A DNA stretch of 64,000 bases from Tuctoria greenei (Eukaryota > Streptophyta > Magnoliopsida > Poales > Poaceae): positions 73,717,735 to 73,781,734 of the forward strand of contig JAYESD010000002.1 of NCBI GenBank assembly GCA_036927565.1, written 5' to 3'. Below, one piece after another: positions 50,102 through 60,545 of this stretch (position 1 is the stretch's first letter; every line of letters begins with the position of its first letter). The position numbers and the translations under genes were made by a program. A model generated the notes under the pieces. It was not told the DNA's origin, did no database searches, and worked only from the letters and a program-made list of their open reading frames with translations.

Positions 50102-51342
50102 AACTTGGGAGATATAAGCAAGCTTGGTTTGTGGATTGGGTTGGTTGATATGGTGGTTTGCTTGCCTTGGATCTAAGGACCGGTTCATGCGAGAATATGC
50201 CACGACAACAGTGTCACCACAAGGCCAAGTATGGGTGCGGCTTAGCCAATTAATTAGGTGTATTACCATCATCGATTCAGATCATTTGGAGGAGCGGGGA
50301 ATGGGAGTCCGTTGGGTTCACAATAGTGGAGGGACTGCTCTGGGATCCGAGCGGCACAAGAGGGGGTCCTTGGTTGGATGTGCTTAGTTGGAGGCATCAC
50401 TACAGGTGAAACCTTAGTGGGTCTTAATATGCTGATAGTCCCTTTGTAAAGGCTATTTTGTGATCTCTTAGCCATACACCTAATGAAGTGTAACTGGCAT
50501 AAGGGGGGGGGGGGGGGGGTTTTAGTTGCCAACGGGTGACGAAATCACGAACTTATGGGTAAAGTGGTACAACCTCTACAGAGTGTTAAAACTATAATGA
50601 TAGCCGTGCTCCCGGTCAAGAGCACCTGGATGACCTACATGATTTGAGTGGAACTTGGGATTTATGATGGTTATGGTTGGGTTATGGTTATGGTTATGGT
50701 TATGGTTATGGTTGTGGTTTGGTATTGGTTATGGTTATGGTTTGAGTTGTGATAATTGAATATGGTCAATGATAATGGTAAGAACTTGGTATTTGGATAG
50801 ATAATCATTGTTGGATGCGATATAATGGTAATTGATGGTAATGGACTCGTTATTGGTAATTATTTGGGTTATGTTGGGATAAATTCATATAGACATCTTA
50901 GTATGCTTTTTACATGTTTTAAATGTACTTTTCAGCAATTAGTCATTATATATTATCATTCCTTGTTTAAGCTACATGTCATACTTTCCCACACTTGTTG
51001 AGTACGACATGTACTCACCCTTGCAATTCCCCCACTAACAGTTTTCAGGTGATGGTTGGGAGTATCCTGAGGATAATGCGGAGTACTAGGTTGTGTGTTG
51101 CCGTCGACTTGCCTGTGGTGTTGCTCAGTTTAGATTATTTCCGCTGCCGTAGTATTATCATTAATGATCATTAGAGTCGTAATTTGAGAAATATTTGAAT
51201 ATTGTAATAAAACTACTTATTTAATTGTCTATGTTGTGGTAATTATCTGTTTTTCAATTGTGAATCACTTGTGTATGTGTGTTAAACATCCTGGACACAC
51301 ATATGCATCACGCTTGGTTCATTTTCGGAATCGGGTGTCACA
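50102..51342 (+). repeat. Chr-0 LTR, right fragment, to the LTR end
   Basis: Continues the LTR cut by Chr-1: GATATAAGCAAGC, CTAAGGACCGGTTCATGC and so on, ending TCGGGTGTCACA at 51342. No primer site follows, so this is a solo or 3' LTR, inserted in a Gypsy integrase gene. A run of about 15-18 G lies near 50503-50518. Confidence 0.8.
50661..50745 (+). repeat. GGTTAT hexamer microsatellite
   Basis: GGTTAT is repeated about ten times with a few variants in the Chr-0 LTR; other Chr LTRs have only short versions here (for example 61449-61480). Confidence 0.8.
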
Positions 51343-51765
51343 ATTTTTGACTGTAGAGAGATTCATACAGCGCCATCTTGATGCTAGCTTGATAACCGTT
51401 AGTATATGAGAAATTCGCCAATGGTAAATGATCGTCCCAGTTTTTACCATGGTGAATGGCACAAGCGTGTAGCATGTCATCAAGAACTTCATTACCCATT
51501 TAGTTTGACCATCAGTCTGCGGATGATATGCAGAGCTTTGTATCAGTTTTGTTCCCAATGACGTGTGCAGTTGCTCCCAAAATCGAGCAACGAACAGCGC
51601 ACCGCGATCTGAAATAACAGTGTGGGGAAATCTGTGCAAGCACATGATTCTTGCAATGTACAACTCCGCATATTTATGAGCATGATAGTTGGTGTTGACA
51701 GGAATGAAGTGAGCTGATTTGGTTAGTCAATCGACTATCACCCAAATCGAATAATGCTTGTGGAA
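51343..51765 (-). pseudogene. Gypsy integrase fragment
   Basis: The - strand codes for SIWVIVD-stop-LTKSAHFIPV, AELYIARIMCLHRFPHTVI, SDRGALFVARFWEQL and SSAYHPQTDGQTK. The stop is TGA where the family has CGA. It is cut on one side by the Chr-0 LTR and on the other by Cop-2 sequence. The element it came from cannot be identified further; it is different from the Chr family integrase. Confidence 0.85.
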
Positions 51766-51769
51766 CGTG

Positions 51770-53178
51770 AGAGGCTAAGGCCCCTCCAAGGAAGAAAGCG
51801 ATGACAAATCGCTCCAAGAGAATAGTCCTTCAATATTCTCCAAGGACCGATGAGCCTCTCCCTAGACATCCGATTGGTTCTCTTGAGATGGCATCCCCCG
51901 CTCACAACCCTAACTGTCGAGCTAAGTTGGTTAGCAACATCTTTCAAGGCAAATAGGACAGAGAAGGCCAAGAAGTTCAGACAAGAGAATGTATACAAGT
52001 ATGAGAAGGCCACAGCATATCATCACTTTTGGTGTGACTCTCACTGTGACTGCTACAGGCTAGTGTACCTTCAGATGAAGACTCCAGTTGTGGATGCTCA
52101 GTGGGCCGATTGGACATATATGGCAAATAAACATCGCCAAGCATTTGATGCCATAATCACTGCAGTTGAGCATCATGGACTTAAAGAGATCGTGAGTTTT
52201 CAATATGACTAGAACTCTGAAGTGATTGTGCATTTCTACACCACTTGTCACTTCTCCACCTTTAGTAATAGGAAAATCACATGGATTACAAATGGTGTGA
52301 TCTACATTGTGTTCTATGGAAATACTTCGATTAGAGGATCACTTGAGCAATGAGATAATTGTTCACAATCTTTAGACCAAGGACCGAGATGGGATGAACT
52401 TCATCAATGCATGTCATCTCACCTTCGACCCTTCGAAGATTAAGTTCATTGTCCCATTTCATGGAGTCTTGAATCGTCTTTTAAGGAAGACCTTTGCTCC
52501 CAAGGATGTGGATGCGGGGATGATACAGGGATTGCTCAGAAATTTGATGAAGCTAATAAGTGAAGATGCGAGGTTCAATGTGTTTGATTACATATACAAC
52601 GACATCTTCAACATCTCTCACACTCCAAACTTCTCATGTGGATATGCACCTCATGATGTGCATGATTGAGAAAGTGTCCGACTTGAAGTTTGTGAAGGAT
52701 TTCAAGCACCGCAAGCTTCACCATAGATCCCAACTATGCTTCCAAAGCCATCAGTCTCTTCTAGGACGAGTGCCTCCGAGGCTCCTCCATCCTCCTTGCG
52801 GGTTCCTCTGCTCCTTTCTCCGCATCCCAAAGCTCCTCAAGTTGCCTTCTCAAGTTCCTGAAGTCGAGTCTCACTTCATGTCGCAAGGTCAAAGTGTGAT
52901 CCCATCGGACGGAGAAGTATGTCAAGAATATATACGAGAAGATGGAGAATCCAATGTCTCCTAAGGCGATGGAGCACGACGAGCTCACTCCCTTCCCCGA
53001 GCTCACTGCCGTGGAGTTGGCTTTCTTTGGCGATGATGGTGGCTCTTCTAGTGCCGCTCCCGTGGGTGAAAAAGTTGATGAAGATGAAGAGAATGAAGAA
53101 GAAAGCAATGAGTACGGTGAGGGGACCGTGAGCGACAAAGATGGAAGCGAGGAGGATGACGAGAGCGAGGAAGAGTAG
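51770..53178 (+). pseudogene. Cop-2 extra ORF downstream of pol, copy 1
   Basis: A broken + strand frame, homologous to copy 2 (57226-58705). Recognisable pieces: VDAQWADWTYMANKHRQAF, VEHHGLKEIVSFQYD, FIVPFHGVLNRLLRKTFAP, GLLRNLMKLISEDARFNVF and an acidic C terminus (DESEEE, stop 53176-53178). It lacks the N-terminal about 90 codons, lost at the joint with the integrase scrap. The family is an uncharacterised plant retroelement protein; its place after pol is that of the env-like ORF of SIRE elements, but I see no transmembrane segment. Function unknown. Confidence 0.65.
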
Positions 53179-53680
53179 ATGATAGGCTATCTTCCTCATT
53201 CTTTTCCTTTTTGGTGTCTTGATGCCAAAGGGAGAGAGATTGAGGGGGAGTAGTAGTTGTTTTCCTCTTATGATCCATGTATATGTATTGTGTGTTTCGC
53301 TTATGTGTTTTGTGCTACTTATGTGTTATGTCATGTTTAAAACTATGTTCATGTACTTATTGTTGGTAAAGTAAATATAACTCTATATTATGCTTACCTT
53401 CTTGTATCTACGTGTGATGATATGCTTAATTTGCTTGAGATGTATTTTTGACTCTAATATACGTCTCAACACTTTGCAACACACTTAGGCATCCCACCTT
53501 AACACATATGTGTATGAAACTCCCGTAGAATCCATTCATGTACATTATCCTTCTTGCAAATCAATTATGCACACATTTAGGGGGAGCTCTTCATACACAT
53601 GTGTATTATGAAAACAACCATTTATATCAATTTATCGAAAACTTTAATGTCTTGTCATCAATCACCAAAAGGGGGGAGAT
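53179..53680 (+). other. Cop-2 3' untranslated region with polypurine blocks
   Basis: AT-rich and non-coding. Purine blocks occur at about 53228-53252 (GGGAGAGAGATTGAGGGGGAG), 53580-53586 (GGGGGAG) and 53667-53680 (AAAAGGGGGGAGAT). The last lies next to the LTR start, as in SIRE elements. Confidence 0.65.
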
Positions 53681-54807
53681 TCAAAGTGCATCTAGGTAAT
53701 CCTCGTGGGTTTTGGATGATTGATGATGGCAATAAAGAGAATAATGAGCTTCATGAGTATAAGCACAGGTGATCGAGTTGAAAATGGATTTGGAGACCCT
53801 CAAAATGGAAAAGAGTGGAAAATGACGTCGGAAACTCAAAAAAGTAGAAATTAGGGTATCAAATTTCTTGAGTTGAGTTTAGTCATGTTGTTAGAGGGTT
53901 TCAACAACTCCAGTGCTTGAGAATCAATAGGGATCTCATAGTCTAGTTTGAGAATTGGTGAGAGAGTAAGTCTAGTTGGCCTTAAGGACTAAGCCGGACA
54001 TGTTCGGGCTTGGGTCGAACTAGTCCGGCAGCACTGGACTAATCCAATGTTAGATGGACCAGAAGGTTCTGTGTGAGTTCGGACTTGTCCATTTGGGGAT
54101 GGACTAGTCCGTTGTTGTGGAGTATGAGCCTCTCTGGGACTAAGTCCTGGAGAGCTGGAGTAGTCCTCCCTTGGGGTCGGACTAGTCCACCCTGGCAGAC
54201 TTGTCTATTTTCATACAGAGGAAAACCTCATGTGTGACTTCGGACTAGTTCGTTGTGGAGCATACTAGTTAATTGTGAAGAGGCAAGTGGGATTCTAGGA
54301 ATAGGTCCCAGAAGAGTGGACTAGTCCGCCACAAAGGCTAGACTAGTCCCTCTTTCTAGACTAGTCCGAGTTTGGTCAGAGGAGAAGCTAGTGTGTGACT
54401 TCGGACTAGTCTGGGTAGGAACAGACCAGTCCATTGTGTGAGAGTTGTGAGATGTTGGGACTAAGTCTTGATAGGTCAGACTAGTCCGCCCCAGAGGTCG
54501 GACTAGTCCGCCGAACCATACTTGTCCATTCTCACCCAGAGCAAAAGCTCCTATATGAGATCGGACTAGTTCGTAGTGGGACGGACTAGTTCGAGTATAG
54601 TTACCATTTGAATTTGAAAAGTTGGTGAGCACCTTTGCACAGGTGACATAGTTGGTCTCCAGTGGGTTGGACTAGTCTCGACTTTAGTGGTTGGAAACGG
54701 TAAAGTGTTGGGCCCCTATAAAAAGGGATCCCCAACCTCCTTTCCACCTCTCTTGAACCATAGCATCGCAGTATTGAACCTTGAGCTCTTTTAAGCCTTC
54801 GCTCTCA
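53681..54807 (+). repeat. Cop-2 LTR, 3' part missing
   Basis: Begins around CAAAGTGCATCTAGGTAATC, a usual SIRE/Opie-type LTR opening (GTGCATCTAG). U3 holds an array of CGGACTAGTCCG-type words (53990-54700) and a TATA box TATAAAAAG (54717-54725). It stops about 80 bases after the TATA box and is fused to reverse transcriptase sequence, so the rest of the LTR, gag and the first half of pol are deleted. Confidence 0.65.
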
Positions 54808-56106
54808 CTTTATTGTGGCCAAGGGGTACTCACAATTCGAAGGTTTGGATCTTGGTGAAACTTTTGCTCCTGTAGCTAGGCTTAAATCTATTCGCAATTT
54901 ATTAGCCTATGCTACTCACAATGATTTCAAGTTATATCAAATGGATGTGAAAAGTGCCTTCCTCAATGGTCCGATCAAGAAGGAAGTGTATGTGGAGCAA
55001 CCGTCCTAGTTCGAATAACAAGAGTATCCTAACCATGTCTTTAAATTACATAAGGCTCTCTATGGCCTCAAACAAGTTCCTAGAGCTTGGTATGAGTGCC
55101 TTAATTATTTTCTTTTTAAGAATGGTTTTAGGATAGGAAAAGCATATTACACCATCTTCACTAATAATGTTGATGATGATCTATTTGTGTGCCAATTATA
55201 TATCGATGACATTGTATTTGATTCTAATAACAAGTCTTTTGTAAAGAGTTTAGTAAGATAATGACAGGGAGGTTCGAGATGTTCACGATGGAGGAGTTGA
55301 AGCTCTATCTAGGCTTCCAAGTTAAACAACTCAAGGAAGGCACCTTCATAAGTCAAACAAAGTACAAACAAGACATCCTCTATAAGTTTGAAGTGTACAA
55401 GGCCAAACCCATCAAGATGCCCATGACAACAAGTGGACACCTCGACCTCAACAAAGATTGACCAAGCGTGGATCAAAAAGTATATCACTCCATGATAGAA
55501 TATTTGCTTTACCTTTATGCATCTAGGCCCAATATTACGCTTAGTGTATGTATGTGTGCAAGATTTCAAGCCACACCTAAGGAGTGTCACTTGACCGCCA
55601 TTAAGAGAATCTTGTGGTATTTAGTTCATACAGCAAACCTTGGGTTGTGGTATCCTAACGGATCAAAGTTTAATATCATCGGATATTCTGATGCCGATTC
55701 CACCAGTTGTAAGGTTCATAGGAAGAGTAGCTATGGGACTTTTCAATTCTTGGGTAGGTCCCTAGTGTCATGGTCATCCAAGAAACAAAAATCCATTGCC
55801 CTACCCATAGCCGGCGAAGTATGTTGCAACCAGAAGTTGTTGTGCACAACTTCTATCGATGCGCCAAACTCTAAGAGATTATGGTCTCAATATGAACCAT
55901 ATTCCACTCCTATGCAACAATGAGAGTGACATTAAGATTGCCCATAACCCCTTTAAACATTCTAGTGCCAAACACATAGACATTCCACACCACTTCTTGA
56001 GAGACCTTTCGATTAAGGGGGACATAGTCATTTCTCATGTTAACGAAAACAACTAGTCGACATTTTCACCAAGCCGCTAGATGAAAACCGTTTTGTGAAC
56101 TTAGAA
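54808..56106 (+). pseudogene. Cop-2 pol: reverse transcriptase and RNase H (Copia)
   Basis: Order and motifs are of Copia type: VAKGYSQFEGLDLGETFAPV, YQMDVKSAFLNGPIKKEVY, LHKALYGLKQVPRAWYE, YIDDIVF, LKLYLGFQVKQLKEGTF, LGLWYPNGSKFNIIGYSDAD and LGRSLVSWSSKKQKSIAL. RT starts in the middle at the LTR joint. Stops at about 55008 and 55013, a frame change at 55258 and TGA at 55459 break it. It ends in a FTKPLDENRF-type segment followed by TAG. Confidence 0.9.
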
Positions 56107-57225
56107 TGAGCTAAATATCCTAGATTCTCGAAATGTGGCTTGAGATGTTGCACATCTGATTGCTAGTGGTTTTGATTCTTCAAAAACTTGCATGTTTGCA
56201 AAAACTTGCCTCCCTAAATTTTCTCCCAAATTATTTTAACTTATTGTGTCTTAATGGATTAGGGTCATTGTTTGATTTATTGAGTGTTTTACCCGCCATA
56301 TCAATCAAGAATATATGTGAAAACTAGTCCGTATGGATCATCCTTGGCAAACCTCAATATATACGAGTATCTGCCTTCTATGATCGGACTAGTCTTCCCT
56401 TAGGGTCGGACAAGTACGGGTACCTAGACTTAGTCCAGGTTGTCGCAAACAAGTCTTCAATGGAATGGTCCGCGAACCTGACTGGACTAGTCCAGACTCC
56501 ACCCCTGCAAGAAACAAATGAATTCCAAAGATCTTGGGCAAATCCAAAGAGGGTTTTCCCGCCCCCTGACTCGTTTCAAAGAAGAACTTGTAGCGGGACT
56601 GAGAAGTCTGAACCTGGTCCAACTTACCAGACTAGTTCAGACTCCATCCCAGACAAGTCCGGCCTTTGGAGACTGAACTCCCCAGAGTCGGACCCAACTC
56701 CTCCACTCCCTTATTCCACCTCTAAACACTCCAGCTCCTCCAAAACCGCCCCCTTAGGCAATTTTGGGGTTCATCCACCAAAATCTCGAACCCTATGAGA
56801 TTCAAGTCTTGTGGAATGTTCGAAAAACTTTGTTAGGCAACTCTACTCCTCGATTCGCGAACTTCTTTGATTTCTCTCATCTCGGGGTATTTTAACCTAC
56901 CTTTTCTATTTTCTCGATTCCTTCATTTCTAAGTCATGCCTTCGTAACTTAAAACCTATATTGCATCCTTGACATCATGTGACCCCATTGGTTAAGTATT
57001 GCAACTAACATTTTTTACTTGTGTCAGATTTAGAAAGTTAGGTTTTGAAATTGTAGGGTGCGGACCCAGGACGGACAAGTATGTTCCTTACGAGACTAGT
57101 CCGGCTAGGGACCAAACGAGTCCATCCTAAGTCAGTTTCAGCTCCTAACTTTATAAGTTTGCTATACTTCAAACGCAATACTCTCATTTCCTATTCTCAT
57201 ATCTTCTCAATCTCTTTTCACGATC
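56107..57225 (+). other. Cop-2 region between pol and the extra ORF
   Basis: About 1.1 kb. The start still encodes the decayed tail of pol (CGAAATGTGGCTTGA region). Then AT-rich sequence is followed by GGACTAGTCC / GGACAAGTCC words (56320-56700 and 57070-57125) like those in the LTR. No gene is supported; an ORF at 56460-56798 is only a by-product of the word composition. Confidence 0.5.
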
Positions 57226-58705
57226 ATGTCGAGACGTTATGACTCCCCACTTTCGGACCCCACCGCCGAGGCAGCTCGCCAAGCTGTCTATCGAGAGGCC
57301 AGGACCAAGACCAAGAAGTGTCAAGACCGTGATGCCAACTTGGCCCAATCAATTGTTCCTCCAAGGAGGAAATGCCTTGTCACTCTTGGTGACAAAGAAG
57401 GATCTCAAGCGTCCGACAAGGGAAAAGGGGAAGTTGTTGAGAAATAGACAAGCAAAGGCAAAGGAAAGGCAGTGGTGGAGAAAGGCAAAGGCAAGGCTAA
57501 GGCCCCTCCTAGGAAGACGATGACAGATAGCTCCAAGGGAATAGTCCTTCGAGATGCTCCAAGGAACAATAAGCCTCTCCCTAGAGGTCCCATTGGTCCT
57601 TTTGAGATGGCATCCCCCGCTCACAACCCTAACCGCCGAGCTGAGTTGGCTAACAACATCTTCCAAGGCAAAGAGTGCAGAAGAGGACAAGAAGTTGAGC
57701 ATCATGGACTTAAAGATATCATGAGTTTTCAATATGAGTGGAACGCTGAATTGATTGTGCATCCCTACACCACTTGTCACTTCTCCACCTTTGGCAATAG
57801 AAAGACACATGGATGACAAATGGTGTGATCTACAGTGTGTTGTATGATGAGTTCGCCAGGATACTTGGATTGGAGGATAACTTGAGCAATGAGATCATTG
57901 TTTACAATCTTTATACCATGGACCGAGATGAGATTAACTTCATGTATACATCTCATCTCACCTTCAACCCTCCGAAGACTAAGTTCATCCTCCTATTTTA
58001 TGGAGTCCTCAACCGTCTTTTGAGGAAGACGTTGGCTCCCAGGATGGGGATGCGGCGATGATACAGGGATTGCTCAGAAATTTGATGAAGCTAATAAGTG
58101 AAGATGAGAGGTTCAATGTGTTCGATTACATATATAAGAACATCTTCAACATCTCTCACACTCCAAACCGCTCATGTGTATATGCACCCTTCATAATGTG
58201 CATGATTGAAAAAGTGTCTCGATTGGAGTTTGTGAAGGATGTCAAGCATCGCAAGCTTCGCCAACAGATTCCAACTCTGCTTCCAAATCCATCAGGCTCT
58301 TCTAGGAGGAGTGCCTCTAAGGCTCCTCCATCCTCCTCTGCGGGTCCCTCTGCTCCTTCCTTCACATCCGGAAGCTCCTCAAGTGGGCTTCTCAGGTTCT
58401 TGGAGTCGATTCTCACTTCATGCCGCAAGGTTAAAGTGCGATCCCAACGGATGGAGAAGTATGTCAACAAGATATGCGAGAACATGGAGACTCCAATGTC
58501 TCCTACGGCAACGGAGGATGACGAGCTCACTGCGGCGAAGATGGCTTTCTTCAGTAATGTTGGTGTCTCTTCTAGTGTCGCTCTCGTCATTGAAGAAGTT
58601 GAAGAAGATGAAGAGAATGAAGAAGCAAGCAATGAGGACGATGAGGGGACTGTGAGAGACAAAAATGGAAGCGAGTGGAAGACGAGAGCAAGGAAGAGTA
58701 GATGA
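57226..58705 (+). pseudogene. Cop-2 extra ORF downstream of pol, copy 2
   Basis: Starts MSRRYDSPLSDPTAEAARQ and has a Lys/Gly-rich basic stretch (KGKGKAVVEKGKGKAK), then ASPAHNPNRRAELANNIFQ. About 180 bases present in copy 1 are missing at about 57685. The middle block (MTNGVIYSVLYDEFARILG, MDRDEINFMYTSHLTF, FYGVLNRLLRKTLAPR) and C-terminal part (GLLRNLMKLISEDERFNVF, Ser-rich, then Glu/Asp-rich) follow. Lesions: TAG at 57445-57447 and frameshifts near 57815, 58040 and 58670. Unknown function; in the position of the env-like ORF of SIRE elements. Confidence 0.65.
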
Positions 58706-58714
58706 TAGGCTATC

Positions 58715-58905
58715 TCATGGATGATGTTGTATCCTCCTTTCGTAAATTTAAGGATTCCTATGGAGTCCTTTGGTTCTTCGACTACTCCTTTGGGTCGAGC
58801 AACCAAAACTATGTCATGACTAAGGGATGGATGAACTTCATTGAGGATAAAGGATAGCCTTGGTGACACTGTGTTCTTCTTTCTGTGTGGTATCATGCGA
58901 TGTGA
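58715..58905 (+). pseudogene. B3 DNA-binding domain fragment (RAV-like), frameshifted
   Basis: The + strand codes for GVLWFFDYSFGSSNQNYVMT, then KGWMNFIEDKG and a stop; one frame over it resumes as DSLGDTVFFFLCG. This matches the second half of plant B3 domains (pattern W-F-Y-W-S-S-Y-V-L-T-KGW-F-V-L-GD-V-F) as in RAV transcription factors. It starts directly after the shared end of the Cop-2 extra ORF. No start codon, no other domain. Likely a captured or residual host-gene piece; not functional. Confidence 0.7.
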
Positions 58906-59145
58906 CACCCAATAGCACACCACAGAAAAGAACATAAAACTCATAACATAAGTGACCAACTTATATTAATCTTTGATATTCATGTTGTTAGTGAAAAGTG
59001 TCCGCAAGCATGGATGGCTTCTCTTGTGCATAGATAGGTTGAGAGTGAGAGTATGTACTTTCCGTTGCATGTGTGCCGTTGTTGTACACTATGTTGTAAA
59101 AAATATCTTATTATGAAATGAAAACTTTGTATCTTTACAGGTACT
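58906..59145. other. Unassigned AT-rich stretch before Chr-2
   Basis: No ORF or repeat recognised. It might be the 3' untranslated part of the gene that gave the B3 fragment. Chr-2 inserts at 59146 after GTACT. Confidence 0.4.
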
Positions 59146-59779
59146 TGTAACACCCTCATTTTCATGCATCATGCATTGCATAAGTTCATATGCATGTTTA
59201 ACATTAATCCACGTAAAAAGGAATGAATTTAAAATGAATTAGGAGCAGAATCGCAGTTAAAAGTTCTGAGGAGTGCGGACTAGTCCATTTTTGATGCGGA
59301 CTAGTCCGATTTCTCTCTAACCTTCTTGGGACATGTCCGTTTTCATGCGAACTATTCCGGTTTCGTCTCTGTACGACTTTCGGACTTGTCCGGTCCATTG
59401 CTAACTACTTCGGTATTCCAATTCGTTGAAATTTTGCTTGTCCTAACTCGTCTGACATCTAGCGTACTTGTCTGTTTTCCCCTCTCACTAAAATTGGACT
59501 TGTTCGGTTTTGGCCAGACTTGTCTGTTTTCCTCTCTGACTAAGTTCGGACTTGTCTGATGTCTAGTCCGGACTTTTCCGATATCTCTTTGACTAACTTC
59601 GGACTAGTCCGGCCTCTTGCGGACTTGTCCGATGATCGCGATTTCGAATTGATCTTTCGTTTCGCGACGTATTTTGGGTTTTACCTTAAGTGGGCCTAAG
59701 GACGTCGTGTCTAACTCTTGTTGGAGCCCATACCACCCTCCCCAAACTCAAAATCCATCAAACCCTAGCCCTGTACCTC

Positions 59780-59787
59780 TATATAAA
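59780..59787 (+). promoter_or_regulatory. TATA box of the Chr-2 LTR
   Basis: TATATAAACAACCCCACCCC is the same 20-base context as in the solo LTR (32537). Confidence 0.65.
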
Positions 59788-60241
59788 CAACCCCACCCCT
59801 TGACTCTACATCCTTTTGCCTCAATTAAAAGACCACAAACCCTAGTTTGTGTAGAGTCGCTATCAAGGAGAGAGAAGGAGATCCCGAGCAACAAGAAGAA
59901 GAGGGGGAAACGAAAGAGGATCAAGATCTCTATCAAGTTTTCGTTCTTCATCAACAATCCACCATCAAGTTCTTTCATCAACTCTAGATCATCAGGATCC
60001 AAGTGTTGCCTCCAAGACCCTTAATTCATTGGAGTTCTAAACACCTGGTATACCTTCTACTTCCTCTTTCTTACGTGAATTCAACCCCGTTTCTCCGAAT
60101 TCACATCGATCTAGAAAACCCTATTTCGCTGGTTCTACAAAGGGCGGACTAGTCCGGCCCTATAGCGGACTAGTCCAATTTTGCTGACTGTTTTCTACTG
60201 AATTAATTCTAAATTGATTTGAATCAATTCCAAACCTATAA

Positions 60242-60545
60242 AAACTTGTTAAAACCTATTGGAACTAGTTAGTAAACATTATTAACAACTCATTAACTAG
60301 TTTTGCTTTGCATTTGCATTAATCATGCATGTCATGTCATATTCAGTAATATATGTGCACTTATTGATTGTGATTCTTGTCTTGTATGTAAATATGTCCA
60401 AACTTGTTAAAAGCTATTGGAACTAGTTAGTAAACATTATTAACAACTCATTAACTAGTTTTGCTTTGCATTTGCATTAATCATGCATGTCATGTCATAT
60501 TGAGTAATATGTGCACTTATTGATTGTGATTCTTGTCTTGTATGT
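60242..60545 (+). repeat. 158-bp tandem duplication in the Chr-2 LTR
   Basis: AAACTTGTTAAAACCTATTG at 60242 recurs with one change at 60400, and the copies run on to TCTTGTATGT at 60389 and 60545 with very few differences. The solo LTR and Chr-1 LTRs have one copy. Confidence 0.88.

Noticed and set aside
50503..50518. Long G runs (also 47553-47566, and a C run at 1861-1872) as functional elements
   Set aside because: They lie in LTR sequence that lacks them in sister copies; slippage or base-calling error is more likely than a G-quadruplex function.
50661..50745. Interstitial telomere repeat
   Set aside because: The unit is GGTTAT, not the plant telomere TTTAGGG, and it grows from a GGTTATGG stretch present in other LTR copies.
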